Below are positions 28,934-38,612 of a stretch of DNA of 64,000 nt, piece after piece. This stretch comes from Phormidium ambiguum IAM M-71 (GTDB taxonomy: Bacteria; Cyanobacteriota; Cyanobacteriia; Cyanobacteriales; Aerosakkonemataceae), in assembly GCF_001904725.1 (NCBI RefSeq), contig NZ_MRCE01000025.1, forward strand, positions 1-64,000. The letters run 5' to 3'. Position 1 is the stretch's first letter; every line of letters begins with the position of its first letter. The notes beneath the pieces are model-generated. The model was not told where the DNA came from. It worked only from the letters and a program-made list of their open reading frames with translations, and did no database searches. The position numbers were made by a program, and so were the translations under genes.

Positions 28934-29182
28934 AAGGTAAAGCAGAGAAAATTTTACCGATTTCCCCAGAAATTCTTACTTTAAACTTGACTAAATCGAT
29001 AAATTTAGCTAAGTTAGTTAGTTTATCTAACAATTTGCTTCACATCAAATAGCCCTGTTAGTATTGAATCAAAGGGAACTCTTCTGCCTACAATCAAAAT
29101 TAGCAACTGTAAAAATTGCAGTTGATGAAATAGAGAATTAACAATTAAGCTACTTTAATAATTCTTTATTTCCTAAACTGCC

Positions 29183-29812
29183 ATGTATCGACCAACAGCT
29201 TTTCGAGAAGACGATGTAGACAAACTAGTTTCTTTCATGAAGGCTAACAGTTTTGCTACCTTGGTATCAATTTTAGACGGTGTGCCTTGTGCTTCACATA
29301 TTCCTTTAGTTGTTACAGAGGAAGATGGTGTTGTTAAATTAATTGGTCATCTCGCCAAGCAAAATTCTCAATGGCAAGCTTTTGAGGAACTGGAGTCACT
29401 GGCAATCTTTACTGGAGCACACGCTTATATTTCTCCTGCGTTATATGAGAAACGTGAGAGTGTACCAACGTGGAACTATATTGCTGTTCATGCTTATGGT
29501 ATTCCTCAAATAATTACATTTAATAGCTCACCGGAACTAATGAATAAAATGATAGATGGAATGGTGGATAATTATGAGGCTAGTTATAAAGAACATTGGC
29601 ACAGTTTATCTACTGGGTTTCGTGAAGGAATGATGAATGGTATTTTTGGATTTGAGATGATCGTTACCCGATTAGAAGGTAAGTACAAGCTCAGTCAAAA
29701 TCGCAGTCAAGCCGATCGACAAAATGTGTCAGACGCATTGCTAAAAAGTTCAGATCCGATCGCTCGTGCTATTGGGATAGAAATGAAACAAAATTTTGAA
29801 TCAAATAAGTAA
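29183..29812 (+). CDS. PaiB-like FMN-binding split-barrel protein
   Basis: A 209-residue protein matching the PaiB family throughout: MYRPTAFREDD, HIPLVV, LIGHLAKQNSQW, VPTWNYIAVHAYG, and the C-terminal KLSQNRSQADRQNV. In Bacillus, PaiB is described as a negative regulator of sporulation and protease genes, but the fold is a flavin-reductase-like split barrel. Its role here is unknown. It stands alone. Confidence 0.9.
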   Translation: MYRPTAFREDDVDKLVSFMKANSFATLVSILDGVPCASHIPLVVTEEDGVVKLIGHLAKQNSQWQAFEELESLAIFTGAHAYISPALYEKRESVPTWNYIAVHAYGIPQIITFNSSPELMNKMIDGMVDNYEASYKEHWHSLSTGFREGMMNGIFGFEMIVTRLEGKYKLSQNRSQADRQNVSDALLKSSDPIARAIGIEMKQNFESNK

Positions 29813-29849
29813 TATTAATCAAGCAATATCAATTCTCTATGAAGATGCG

Positions 29850-29895
29850 CTTAATTAACCCCTCCCCGTCTACAGAGAGGGGAAATGATTAAGCG
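29850..29895. repeat. GC-rich palindromic repeat, copy 2 (degenerate)
   Basis: AACCCCTCCCCGTCTACAGA followed by GAGGGGAAATGATTAAG is a diverged copy of the palindrome, sitting between the convergent PaiB-like and MscS genes where it could also help terminate transcription. It most resembles copy 3 at 47111-47162, sharing GCTTAATTAACCC on its left. Confidence 0.75.
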
Positions 29896-29916
29896 CAATT
29901 TTACAAAGTATTGGTA

Positions 29917-31602
29917 TTAATTACCGTTTTGATTATGAATGCCAAAAGTTGGTGGAGTGTAATCATCAGGTAAGTAATCAGCTGGAATTGTAGAATAATT
30001 ACCATCACGAATAGCCGTGTAAATCGGAGAAAGAATTTCAATTCCTGCTTGATTACAGTAATCTTGCATATTTTGATGCAAATTAGAATAAATGTCTGGC
30101 ATTAATTCTGGGTGGTCTGTAAACGCATTAAGTTCATAACTAACATTGTGATCGTTTAAATTTGTTTGTAATACAAATGGGTACGGTTCTGCCAGCACAT
30201 ACTTAGTAGCTAATGCGGCATTAATTAACACTTCATGCACTTTCCGCCAAGGTAAATCGTATCCTAAAGTAACAGTTGTATACAGTACTAAATGCTGATT
30301 TAATTCCCTTTGAACAACGCTGAAGTTTTTGACATCACTGCTGAGTAGTTTAGCATTTGGCATGGTGATTACTTCTTTTTTAGGAGTGATAATTCTGGTA
30401 ACGAAAAGAGATTTTTCAATTACTGAACCTTTGGTATCTCCAATGGCAACAAAATCACCAATTTTAAAAGCACGAGTATAAATTAAAATTATGCCAGCGA
30501 CGGCATTTGCGACAGCCGATGAAGAACCCAAGGTGAATATTGCGCCTAAAAATAGGGAAACACCTTGAAATGCGGGAGAACCAAATCCAGGTAAAAAAGG
30601 GCCTGCAACTACTAGTGCGATCGCTACAATTAAAAATGTTACTAACCGATTTGTAGGCTGTATCCACTCTGAATAAAACCAAGGATAAGCATCATCTCGA
30701 CCTAATTCTAAAATTACCAACTTGGCAAATTCAATTATATAAATAGTTACCAGGGCAATAATTCCAATAGTTAGTAAGTTTGGTAAGTATTTAACAAAAG
30801 TTTCTGTTAGTTGCTCAATTTGAGATGCAATGTCTTTGAGAATGCTATTACCTAAAGGTTGGGTCGTGGGAAATTGGCTTAAAACAAAAGGTAAATAAAT
30901 ATAAAGGCTGAGTAAAATGATTGCTAATCTTCCTAAACGAACAAATCCTGCTAGCAAGTAACTCATGGCATTTGAGCCCAAGACTTGAATATTATTAATT
31001 CTTAAGTCAAGTGCATCTGCTTTGCGAGCAAGTCTAATTTTAGCTAGTAATTTGCTAACCATTTTTTGCAAAACTTTGAAAAAAAGCAGTAATGCGATCG
31101 TACTGATAACTGCTAGAACTATACCTTCAATTAAGTTTTCAATCTTACGCTCTTCCCGGTAGCGAATTATAGAAGCTCTAAGAATTTTAATTGCTTTTTC
31201 AGCTAAATCTTCACGACTTTTATTATAAACAATTGCATCTTCTGGAGTAATCGTAAATAAAATTTTGTCTGAAGCTTTTATGAGTAATTCGTTTCCGCGT
31301 TTTTCGGATTGAATAGCTTCTGGTAAAATCGTCGAGTCATTAGCAACGTTAAGTAGTCTTTTTTTTACAATAGCTGCTCTTTCTTCCGCAGTAGCAACTC
31401 CGGGAATTCCTTGCTTAACTCGAAAAATTTCTTGACCATCTAACATTACGGGAAAACCATCTATTGCATTCCCGGAAGAAGTTGATTGTTGGGCATTAAC
31501 TGGTATAACAACAACCAAAAGTAGAGCCGCCGCAATTAAAATTAACCAAGTTTTTATCTGATGCAATAGGGAAAGAATAGGATAATTATGAGCAGGTTTC
31601 AT
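29917..31602 (-). CDS. MscS family mechanosensitive ion channel
   Basis: A 561-residue protein with an N-terminal signal (LILIAAALLLVVVIPVNAQ), a periplasmic domain to about residue 155, four or more hydrophobic segments, and the MscS pore region LGSSSAVANAVAGIILIYTRAFKIGDFVAIGDTKG. The C-terminal cytoplasmic vestibule domain (ITMPNAKLLSSDVKNFS onward) is intact. Such channels release solutes on osmotic downshift; the long N-terminal domain places it in the larger YbdG/MscM-like class. Confidence 0.9.
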   Translation of the reverse strand: MKPAHNYPILSLLHQIKTWLILIAAALLLVVVIPVNAQQSTSSGNAIDGFPVMLDGQEIFRVKQGIPGVATAEERAAIVKKRLLNVANDSTILPEAIQSEKRGNELLIKASDKILFTITPEDAIVYNKSREDLAEKAIKILRASIIRYREERKIENLIEGIVLAVISTIALLLFFKVLQKMVSKLLAKIRLARKADALDLRINNIQVLGSNAMSYLLAGFVRLGRLAIILLSLYIYLPFVLSQFPTTQPLGNSILKDIASQIEQLTETFVKYLPNLLTIGIIALVTIYIIEFAKLVILELGRDDAYPWFYSEWIQPTNRLVTFLIVAIALVVAGPFLPGFGSPAFQGVSLFLGAIFTLGSSSAVANAVAGIILIYTRAFKIGDFVAIGDTKGSVIEKSLFVTRIITPKKEVITMPNAKLLSSDVKNFSVVQRELNQHLVLYTTVTLGYDLPWRKVHEVLINAALATKYVLAEPYPFVLQTNLNDHNVSYELNAFTDHPELMPDIYSNLHQNMQDYCNQAGIEILSPIYTAIRDGNYSTIPADYLPDDYTPPTFGIHNQNGN

Positions 31603-31729
31603 TTCTGTGTTAAACCCAAATTTTTGCTTTTTTCTTAGTTTACAACCCTAGTGAGGTACAATTTTTAGGCGATCGCTAAAGTTAAAGAAAAAAATAATAA
31701 TTTAATAGGTGAATTTTGAGCAGTAGTCG

Positions 31730-31738
31730 GGGAATACT
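31730..31738 (+). promoter_or_regulatory. GGGAATACT motif upstream of the dynamin-like gene
   Basis: GGGAATACT lies 29 nt before the GTG start of the dynamin-like gene. From memory it resembles the J-box proposed for SigJ-dependent hormogonium genes in Nostoc, but I cannot verify that consensus here. No second copy was noticed. Confidence 0.25.
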
Positions 31739-31767
31739 GAGATCGGAAGAAAGACATATTTCAAAAA

Positions 31768-34200
31768 GTGACCATGACTCAATTATTGCCTCAATGTCAA
31801 AACCTACCAGCACAAGTTGAACAAATATTACAATTGTTGCATCAGGAAGCATCTTTGCGATCGCAAGATACCACCTCCGTACAAGCTTCTTTGCGAAAAG
31901 CAACTTCTCCTAAGTTTGAAATTGTGTTTGCGGGTGCGTTTAGTGCTGGTAAATCCATGCTAATCAACGCTTTGCTGGAAAGGGAGTTATTGTACAGTGC
32001 AGAAGGGCACGCTACCGGAACAGAATGTTATATCGAATATGCTGAAACTGAAGATCGAGAACGGGTTGTTTTAACGTTTTTGAGTGAAGCAGAAATTCGG
32101 GAACAAGCGTTAGCTTTAGCAAAAAAATTAAGTTTAGCTGCACCACAAAACATCAATCAATCAGAAGTAATTGATTTGCTTTGTCAGGGATGTGAAGCAA
32201 TCGTTCAGCAGGAGGGTGGAGAGAGTAAATCAGAACGGGGAAAGCAAGCGAAAGCTTTGCTGTTGTTATTAGAAGGATATGTGGCAAATCGGGAACATAT
32301 TCATACATTGAATAATGCTACATATTCAATGGAACAATTTAATTTTTCTAACTTGAAAGAAGCTGCAAGTTATGCGCGACGTGGAAGTAATAGTGCAGTT
32401 TTAAAACGCATTGAATATCACTGTTATCATCCGTTATTACAAGATGGTAATGTATTAATTGATATGCCGGGAATCGATGCACCTGTTAAGAAAGACGCAG
32501 AATTAACTTACCGGAAAATTGAAGATCCAGAAACTTCGGCGGTTGTCTGTGTTTTAAAACCTGCATCGGCGGGGGATATGACGACAGAAGAAACAGAATT
32601 ACTAGAAAAAATGCGGGCAAATATAGGAATACGCGATCGCGTTTTTTACATTTTCAATCGCATCGATGAAACTTGGTACAATAGCCAATTAAGACAACGG
32701 TTAGAAGAATTAATTCATGAGCAATTCCGGGATACGCCAAAGGTTTATAAAACTAGCGGGTTACTGGGATTTTATGGTAGTCAAATTAAAGGTACTAGTG
32801 GACGCGATCGCTATGGTTTAGATACCGTCTTTGTCGAAAGTGTCAAAGGTTTAAATGGGCAAGAAGAAACTCCACAATTTGTTTATGCTTTCAATAACTA
32901 TTGTGGTACTTCCCGCAAGTTACCTAGCCATTTTCGAGTTTCTATTAATGGCTATGAGTCACCCAACGAAAACTATGTGCGTATTCTTTCCGAATGGGGA
33001 ACACCATTAATTAACCAACTCATTAAAGATAGTGGAATCGACGAATTTCGGGACGCTATTACTCGTTACTTGACTTTAGAAAAACGTCCTCAACTCTTTG
33101 CCAACTTAGCTGATGACTTGCAACCATTGTGTATTAGTTTGCGGAAACACTATTTATCGTTATACCGAGAATTGGATAGTCAACCTCGTGAAATTGAAAC
33201 GATGAAAGCGCAAGAGTTAAGTAGATTAAATCATCAATTGCAACTAATTGGACAGGAATTTCGCCAGCACATGGCAGATGAAGTTAACCAAGTTGTAACA
33301 AATACTTGCCAATATTTTGAAGATGATTTTAACAAGTTGCAATCGCGCATGATTCGTCGTTTAGATGAGTTGTTGGATAGTTTTTCTGTGAGAACAGCTT
33401 ATCAACGTGCAACTTTGAGCCATCCCCGCAATGCTACTGCGCCGTTGTTAGCAGTTTTAGTGGAAGCACTTTACTCTTTATCGAATCAATTAGAAGATAT
33501 CTTAGTTGAGTCTTCCCAAGAAGTAATTGCTAGTTTTTTCCAACGTTTAATTGAGCGAATTCGTAAGTCTGATTATTATCGAAGTTTGTATCGACTTTTA
33601 GGGAATGATGGGGGGATTGAGCCACAATTAAAAGTATTGGAAAAACAAATAACTCATGCTTTAATTAGTGAAGCGAAGGTGGAGTGCGATCGCTACGTGC
33701 GAGAAAGTCCTCGTTTTTACGATGAAGGAACTTTTTCAATTTATCAATTCCGCCAAACTTTACTCCAAACTTCCCAAGGTTACGATTGCGAAAGTATGGT
33801 AGAAGCAGAACCAGCAATTCGTCAACTTTTAAAATTAGACTTTGAACCCAAAGTTTCCACCACAATTAAACGCAATTTCCGCCAAACTATCAACCAAACA
33901 ATTAACACTCAATTGTTACCAATGGCGGCTCAACAAGCGGATGAAATCCTGCAACAATACAATCAAGCGCGTGCTTATTTAGAGCAAGCTTTAGCCCAAG
34001 AAGCTGAAGAAAAAATTGCCCGAAATAATCGGCTTTTGCAAGAAGTTCAGCAAAAAATTGAGGAATATAATCAAGCAATTTCTGGAATTAATGCTTGTTT
34101 ACAAGCCATGCAATTGTATGAAAAAGTTCTCCCAGAAATCCGCGAATCTGATTTTCTTCCCGCTGTTGTTAACGAAGAAATTAGCGAAACTTCAGAGTAA
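31768..34200 (+). CDS. Bacterial dynamin-like GTPase
   Basis: An 810-residue dynamin-family protein. The GTPase domain carries G1 GAFSAGKSMLINALL (K62), a switch threonine region GHATGTECYIEY, G3 DMPGID and G4 NRID. Long helical regions with coiled-coil character fill the rest (about 420-790), as in the Nostoc dynamin-like protein that tubulates membranes. A role in membrane remodelling or fusion is inferred from the family. No second paired dynamin gene is present nearby. Start is GTG at 31768 or the in-frame ATG two codons later. Confidence 0.9.
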   Translation: MTMTQLLPQCQNLPAQVEQILQLLHQEASLRSQDTTSVQASLRKATSPKFEIVFAGAFSAGKSMLINALLERELLYSAEGHATGTECYIEYAETEDRERVVLTFLSEAEIREQALALAKKLSLAAPQNINQSEVIDLLCQGCEAIVQQEGGESKSERGKQAKALLLLLEGYVANREHIHTLNNATYSMEQFNFSNLKEAASYARRGSNSAVLKRIEYHCYHPLLQDGNVLIDMPGIDAPVKKDAELTYRKIEDPETSAVVCVLKPASAGDMTTEETELLEKMRANIGIRDRVFYIFNRIDETWYNSQLRQRLEELIHEQFRDTPKVYKTSGLLGFYGSQIKGTSGRDRYGLDTVFVESVKGLNGQEETPQFVYAFNNYCGTSRKLPSHFRVSINGYESPNENYVRILSEWGTPLINQLIKDSGIDEFRDAITRYLTLEKRPQLFANLADDLQPLCISLRKHYLSLYRELDSQPREIETMKAQELSRLNHQLQLIGQEFRQHMADEVNQVVTNTCQYFEDDFNKLQSRMIRRLDELLDSFSVRTAYQRATLSHPRNATAPLLAVLVEALYSLSNQLEDILVESSQEVIASFFQRLIERIRKSDYYRSLYRLLGNDGGIEPQLKVLEKQITHALISEAKVECDRYVRESPRFYDEGTFSIYQFRQTLLQTSQGYDCESMVEAEPAIRQLLKLDFEPKVSTTIKRNFRQTINQTINTQLLPMAAQQADEILQQYNQARAYLEQALAQEAEEKIARNNRLLQEVQQKIEEYNQAISGINACLQAMQLYEKVLPEIRESDFLPAVVNEEISETSE

Positions 34201-34206
34201 ATAGTA

Positions 34207-34240
34207 AGTAGGGTGCGTTAACGCAGTGTAACGCACCGAA
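34207..34240. repeat. GTGCGTTA repeat copy forming a hairpin
   Basis: GTAGGGTGCGTTAACGCAGT and GTAACGCACC can pair (GGTGCGTTA with TAACGCACC) in the gap between the dynamin-like and first KGK gene. Same family as 3030-3061. Might act as a terminator but lacks a T tract. Confidence 0.6.
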
Positions 34241-34277
34241 AGTTTAAAAATTCACACAACTTAGACTTAGCATTTCC

Positions 34278-34673
34278 ATGACTGAAGAATTTGAAATCCT
34301 TGAACTTAACGAAGTTGTGACAATCCTTGAGGAAGATGACAACTATCTGGTTGTATTGTCACATAATACTTTTCGAGCAGCTGAATTTGCCGCAAGAGCA
34401 AGCAAGCCTTTTAGCGAAGGTATTATCAGAACTAAATCAAGATACCCTTCGGATCTTCCAGATAAATGGTTCTACACGGGTATTGATTGTGAAAGATTAA
34501 AGCCTGGTACTAAAAACTGGCAAAAAGGAAAAGTTAGAATCCGAGTTAGCTTAGAATTTTGTCCTGATGAACCGGAAATAGAAGAAGAATTTCTAAGCAA
34601 TCAGTTAGAAGTTGATCCACCAGAATCACCGCTTGACGATCTAAGACGGATGATGAATGAGAATACTAAATAA
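34278..34673 (+). CDS. KGK domain protein 1
   Basis: A 131-residue protein with the cyanobacterial KGK domain, named for the WQKGKVRIRVSLEF motif seen at about 93-106. The C-terminus is acidic and ends in a conserved SPLDDLRRMMNEN tail. Function unknown. A paralogue follows 26 nt downstream and shares the motif and the tail, so the pair arose by tandem duplication and is probably cotranscribed. Confidence 0.82.
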   Translation: MTEEFEILELNEVVTILEEDDNYLVVLSHNTFRAAEFAARASKPFSEGIIRTKSRYPSDLPDKWFYTGIDCERLKPGTKNWQKGKVRIRVSLEFCPDEPEIEEEFLSNQLEVDPPESPLDDLRRMMNENTK

Positions 34674-34699
34674 GACAATTACAACTTCAGGAGATTAAC

Positions 34700-35065
34700 A
34701 TGGAATACAATTACTATTTGCAAAACTGTAGTAATGATGATGTTATACAATTTTCAAATGCCATACACAAAGTTGGTCAATTAAAAACAGCGATGAAGCT
34801 TGCAGTCAATAACCAAGACAACCTACCGTGTACACTATATTCCGCTTTACATAAACAAGGGTTCAAACTAGAAGATTTAGCTGCAACACAAAAATTGTTA
34901 ATTGATGGGTTAGATGCTGAAATTTTGAAAATCGGTGCTAAAGGTTGGCAAAAGGGAAAAATCCGAGTAAGAGTTACTTTAGAATTTGAACCTGATGAAC
35001 CGGAAACTAACGAACCAGAATCACCACTTGATGATCTGCGACGGATGATGAATGAGAATAGCTAG
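34700..35065 (+). CDS. KGK domain protein 2
   Basis: A 121-residue paralogue of the preceding gene with WQKGKIRVRVTLEFEPDEPE and the same SPLDDLRRMMNEN tail, but a divergent N-terminal half. An AGGAG at 34689-34693 supports the ATG at 34700. Function unknown; KGK proteins are largely restricted to cyanobacteria. Confidence 0.82.
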   Translation: MEYNYYLQNCSNDDVIQFSNAIHKVGQLKTAMKLAVNNQDNLPCTLYSALHKQGFKLEDLAATQKLLIDGLDAEILKIGAKGWQKGKIRVRVTLEFEPDEPETNEPESPLDDLRRMMNENS

Positions 35066-35084
35066 TAAAATTCAGTTTGTTGTA

Positions 35085-35112
35085 AGTGCTTTAGCGCTGA
35101 AGTACTTATAAC
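35085..35112. repeat. Short imperfect palindrome (TTTAGCGCTGAAG core)
   Basis: AAGTGCTTTAGCGCTGAAGT and ACTT form a palindrome with two wobble pairs, a short relative of the GCGCTTCAGCGC hairpins at 14294-14338 and 48832-48867. It lies just upstream of the HNH gene. Confidence 0.5.
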
Positions 35113-35123
35113 GGAAGTTTATT

Positions 35124-35384
35124 ATGATGGTTGGTAAGATGAGTAAAACCCCCAGAATTCGTATTCCTCAAGAAGTTAGAAAATACGTCTTTCAACGCGA
35201 TAAGTATCAATGTCAAAGTTGTGGGAAAACTAGCGTTGAAACTGAATTAAACATCGATCATATAATTCCTCTGGCTAGTGGGGGAAGTAATGATATTAGC
35301 AATCTACAAACTTTATGTTGCACTTGCAATCAACGCAAAAAGCATCATTTCGATCCTCGGTTTCGCCGTCATTTTAGCGATTAG
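35124..35384 (+). CDS. HNH endonuclease, small
   Basis: An 86-residue protein with a complete HNH/McrA-like domain: [12 protein letters not shown] (first zinc knuckle pair), [25 protein letters not shown] and CCTCNQRKK (second pair). The H-N-H residues fall in [13 protein letters not shown] and the C-terminal CNQRKK. It is a free-standing nuclease of unknown target, not inside an intron or phage as far as seen. GGAAG at 35113-35117 supports this start. Confidence 0.88.
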   Translation: MMVGKMSKTPRIRIPQEVRKYVFQRDKYQCQSCGKTSVETELNIDHIIPLASGGSNDISNLQTLCCTCNQRKKHHFDPRFRRHFSD

Positions 35385-35516
35385 ATATTTAACTTAATCT
35401 TAATGTAGGTTTTTGCGATCGCTTTTCAGTGAAATCTCGGTTTAAATTTAATTACCAAAGAGGATAACCTTTTAAAGAAATCAAGAAATCAGCCCTAAAG
35501 TTGAAACACCAGTAAC

Positions 35517-36392
35517 ATGAAACGACGGGATTTTTTGGGATTTTCCTTATTGTTTCTCGCTAGTTGTGCTGAAGCAACAACTAACCGCAACAATACAAAA
35601 ATCACCTCGGAAAAGCTGAGATTTACAGTAACAGAAACGCAAAGCATAGAAGAATTACAGCGAGATTATGGTGCATTAAAGACTGTATTAGAAGAAATAT
35701 GGGAAACAAAAATTGAGTTTGTTCCTATTGGCAGTTATACAGCAGCAGCAGCAGCATTACAGTTAGATCAAGTGGATTTGGTACTCACAGGCCCTTCAGA
35801 ATATGTAGTAATGCGTGCTAGAACAAATGCAGTACCTGTAATTGCGCTGACTCGACCAAATTATCATACTGTTATTTCTGTTACTGTTAATAGCGGTATC
35901 AAGTCAGTAGCACAATTAAAAGGCAAAAAAGTTGCTATGTGGGAAATAGGCTCAACTAGTGGACATCTTGGGCCAACAAAAATGTTAATGGATGCTGGAT
36001 TAAATCCTCAGTCTGACGTAAAAATTTTCATGTTAAAAGGTGATGGACTTCCAGCTTTAAGAAAAGGTAAAGTTGATGCTTGGGCAGGCTCGGCTGTAAA
36101 GTATGAAAAGTTTCTTCAAGATGAGGCATTATTAGAAAAAAACTTACCTTTAATCGCCAAAGGGCCTTTACTACCAAATGATTTATTTGTTGCCAATAGT
36201 AAGTTTGATGCTAATTTCATTAAAGATATAAGTGCCAAAATGTTAGACAATCAAGATAAATTACTGAGTAGTCTTTTGTCAGTGGAAGAAGGTAAGTATA
36301 AAGGCTCTCAGTTAATTTCCACTTCTGACGCTAATTATGATATGATTCGTCAGGTTTATGAAGCTATTGGTCAAGGTAGTTTTGTGAAGTAA
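35517..36392 (+). CDS. PhnD-like substrate-binding lipoprotein
   Basis: A 291-residue periplasmic binding protein of the phosphate/phosphite/phosphonate (PhnD) superfamily. The N-terminus MKRRDFLGFSLLFLASC has a twin-arginine start and a lipobox ending at C17. Domain signatures include QLDQVDLVLTGPSEYVVM, LKGKKVAMWEIGSTSGHLGP and KGKVDAWAGS. No ABC permease or ATPase is nearby. A sensor kinase gene follows on the same strand, so this protein may feed ligand information to the kinase. Confidence 0.87.
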   Translation: MKRRDFLGFSLLFLASCAEATTNRNNTKITSEKLRFTVTETQSIEELQRDYGALKTVLEEIWETKIEFVPIGSYTAAAAALQLDQVDLVLTGPSEYVVMRARTNAVPVIALTRPNYHTVISVTVNSGIKSVAQLKGKKVAMWEIGSTSGHLGPTKMLMDAGLNPQSDVKIFMLKGDGLPALRKGKVDAWAGSAVKYEKFLQDEALLEKNLPLIAKGPLLPNDLFVANSKFDANFIKDISAKMLDNQDKLLSSLLSVEEGKYKGSQLISTSDANYDMIRQVYEAIGQGSFVK

Positions 36393-36633
36393 CTAAATGT
36401 TAGAAAAGTTACAGATTGATTAAAGATTTTCCCTGATTTTATAAGTTTAATCTGAAATTAATTATTGCTTAAATATGAATTAAATTCTTTTGGTAAAATT
36501 TAATTAGGTTAAAAATTTTTAGAAAATTTTACTATTGAATGGTAGAAAAGAACAATTAATAGTGCAATATGTAGGTGTAAGCTTTGGCAGTAGGACTAGA
36601 GATCGCAATTACAACATTAAAAATGCTATCCCT

Positions 36634-38535
36634 ATGAATTTTGACGAACCTATAAATATCCCAGAAAATAAGAAAGATTATTGGGTAAAGTTGCCACTGT
36701 ATTTGGTTAAGCAAAGAAATTATCCGAATATTCTTATTTGGATGTTAATCAGGCGCTTTATCTCTCGGTTAAGTATTGCGAAAAAGATTAGTTATGGTTA
36801 TGCGTTAGTGATTGGAGTAGCAGTTTTTGGGACAACAGTTGGATTATTAATTGGAGATTATTACCAAAAACAAGCGCAAAAACAATTAAGTATTGCTAAT
36901 AAGCAGCAATACTTAATTAGTGAATTAGAAAATTCTGTGAATCAAATTCGATCGCATCCTCAACGACTAGTTAGTGTATTGGGAGAATCGATTTGGTTTG
37001 ACTATGAATCTGCCAAATTTTTTGGTTCAGTTAATCGAGTAAAAAGTACATTGTCTGACTTTAATTATTTTGTACAAAGTAACCAAAATCAATTGGTAAG
37101 CAGTGGTAACGAATTAAAAGAAATCTTGCAGAATTATCATTTAAATACTGAAGCATATACCCAGCTAATTCAACAACTTTGGCAGCAAATTAGTCCAGCC
37201 AACTTAAAGGATAAAGAAATTACCAATGCAAAGCAAGAAATCTTAGCCTTTATTAGCGGCGAATCAGCTAATCAAGTTAATGTAAATTTCGATCGACTTG
37301 GAGAAAGCTTAACGCGGCTCAAAAAAGGGGCAACTGAGCAACAAATTGAAGCAAATCAAAGGTTGCTTCAATCAGAAAACTGGCGGCTATTAATTATTAT
37401 GGCAAGTATGTTGCTATCAGTAGCGATCGCTATTATTCTGGGATATTATACGAGCCGTCAAATTGCTAATCCGATAGAAACTCTTAATCAAGTAGCACAA
37501 CAAGTCACTAAAGAATCAAATTTTCAAATCATGGCTCCTGTAGCCAGTAAAGATGAAATTGGCTCCTTAGCTACCTCCATTAATCAGTTAGTTAAATGGG
37601 TGGGAGAATACACTCATGAATTAGAAGTAGCTCGTCACACATTAGAGCAAAGAGTACAAGAACGCACCACCGAACTTCAACAAACATTATATGAATTAAA
37701 ACATACTCAATCTCAGCTAATTCAAAGTGAAAAAATGTCTAGTTTAGGACAGTTAGTTGCAGGTGTTGCTCATGAAATTAACAATCCAGTAAACTTCATT
37801 TACGGTAATATTCAATATGCCAATACTTATACTGAAGAATTACTAAGTTTGATCGAACTATATCAACAAGAATATCCCCAACCGACTACGATAATTCAAG
37901 ATAAAATTGCAGAAATTGATTTAAAGTTTTTAGCTGATGATTTTCTGAAAGTTTTGTCTTCTATGAAAATGGGAACTGAGCGAATTAAGCAAATCATCTT
38001 ATCTTTGCGTAATTTTTCTCGGTTAGATGAATCCGAAGTTAAAGCTGTAGATATTCATGAAGGAATTGAAAACACACTGTTAATTTTAAATAATCGTCTC
38101 AAGCGAGATATTGAAGTTGTTAAAAATTATGATAACTTACCTCTAGTGGAATGTTATCCTGCACAATTAAATCAAGTATTTATGAATATTATTGTTAATG
38201 CAATTGATGCTTTAGAAGAGGTAAAAAATTCACGAATTGCTGCCAAAGATAAATTTTTGGCTCAAATTGTGATTCAAACTAAAAAGGTAAATGATTTTGA
38301 TATCCAAGTTAGTATTAAAGATAATGGATCGGGCATTCCGCCGGAAATTAAAGATAAGCTTTTCGATCCGTTTTTTACTACCAAACCAATGGGCAAAGGT
38401 ACTGGTTTAGGCTTGTCAATTTGTTATCAGATATTACAAAAACATCAAGGTAAGATAGATGTTATTTCTTCTGTGAAAGGCGGAACAGAATTTTTAATTA
38501 CCTTACCTTATAAATTAAGTTGTAATATTAGCTGA
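36634..38535 (+). CDS. Membrane sensor histidine kinase (HAMP-HisKA-HATPase)
   Basis: A 633-residue kinase from the ATG at 36634; a TTG at 36535 could add 33 residues unlike the family. Two membrane helices ([21 protein letters not shown] and [21 protein letters not shown]) flank a periplasmic sensor region of about 170 residues. Then come a HAMP domain, a coiled coil and the HisKA domain with phospho-acceptor H380 ([12 protein letters not shown]). The HATPase domain has an N box ([12 protein letters not shown]), G1 (DNGSGIP), an F box (FDPFFTTK) and G2 ([10 protein letters not shown]). No response regulator is adjacent; the PhnD-like gene upstream is the likely partner. Confidence 0.9.
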   Translation: MNFDEPINIPENKKDYWVKLPLYLVKQRNYPNILIWMLIRRFISRLSIAKKISYGYALVIGVAVFGTTVGLLIGDYYQKQAQKQLSIANKQQYLISELENSVNQIRSHPQRLVSVLGESIWFDYESAKFFGSVNRVKSTLSDFNYFVQSNQNQLVSSGNELKEILQNYHLNTEAYTQLIQQLWQQISPANLKDKEITNAKQEILAFISGESANQVNVNFDRLGESLTRLKKGATEQQIEANQRLLQSENWRLLIIMASMLLSVAIAIILGYYTSRQIANPIETLNQVAQQVTKESNFQIMAPVASKDEIGSLATSINQLVKWVGEYTHELEVARHTLEQRVQERTTELQQTLYELKHTQSQLIQSEKMSSLGQLVAGVAHEINNPVNFIYGNIQYANTYTEELLSLIELYQQEYPQPTTIIQDKIAEIDLKFLADDFLKVLSSMKMGTERIKQIILSLRNFSRLDESEVKAVDIHEGIENTLLILNNRLKRDIEVVKNYDNLPLVECYPAQLNQVFMNIIVNAIDALEEVKNSRIAAKDKFLAQIVIQTKKVNDFDIQVSIKDNGSGIPPEIKDKLFDPFFTTKPMGKGTGLGLSICYQILQKHQGKIDVISSVKGGTEFLITLPYKLSCNIS

Positions 38536-38612
38536 TATCACAAAATAATGTAAAATGACAAAAATTAAAATAATCTATATTTAAATGGGCTTTTATTGCA
38601 CAATACTTGCAT

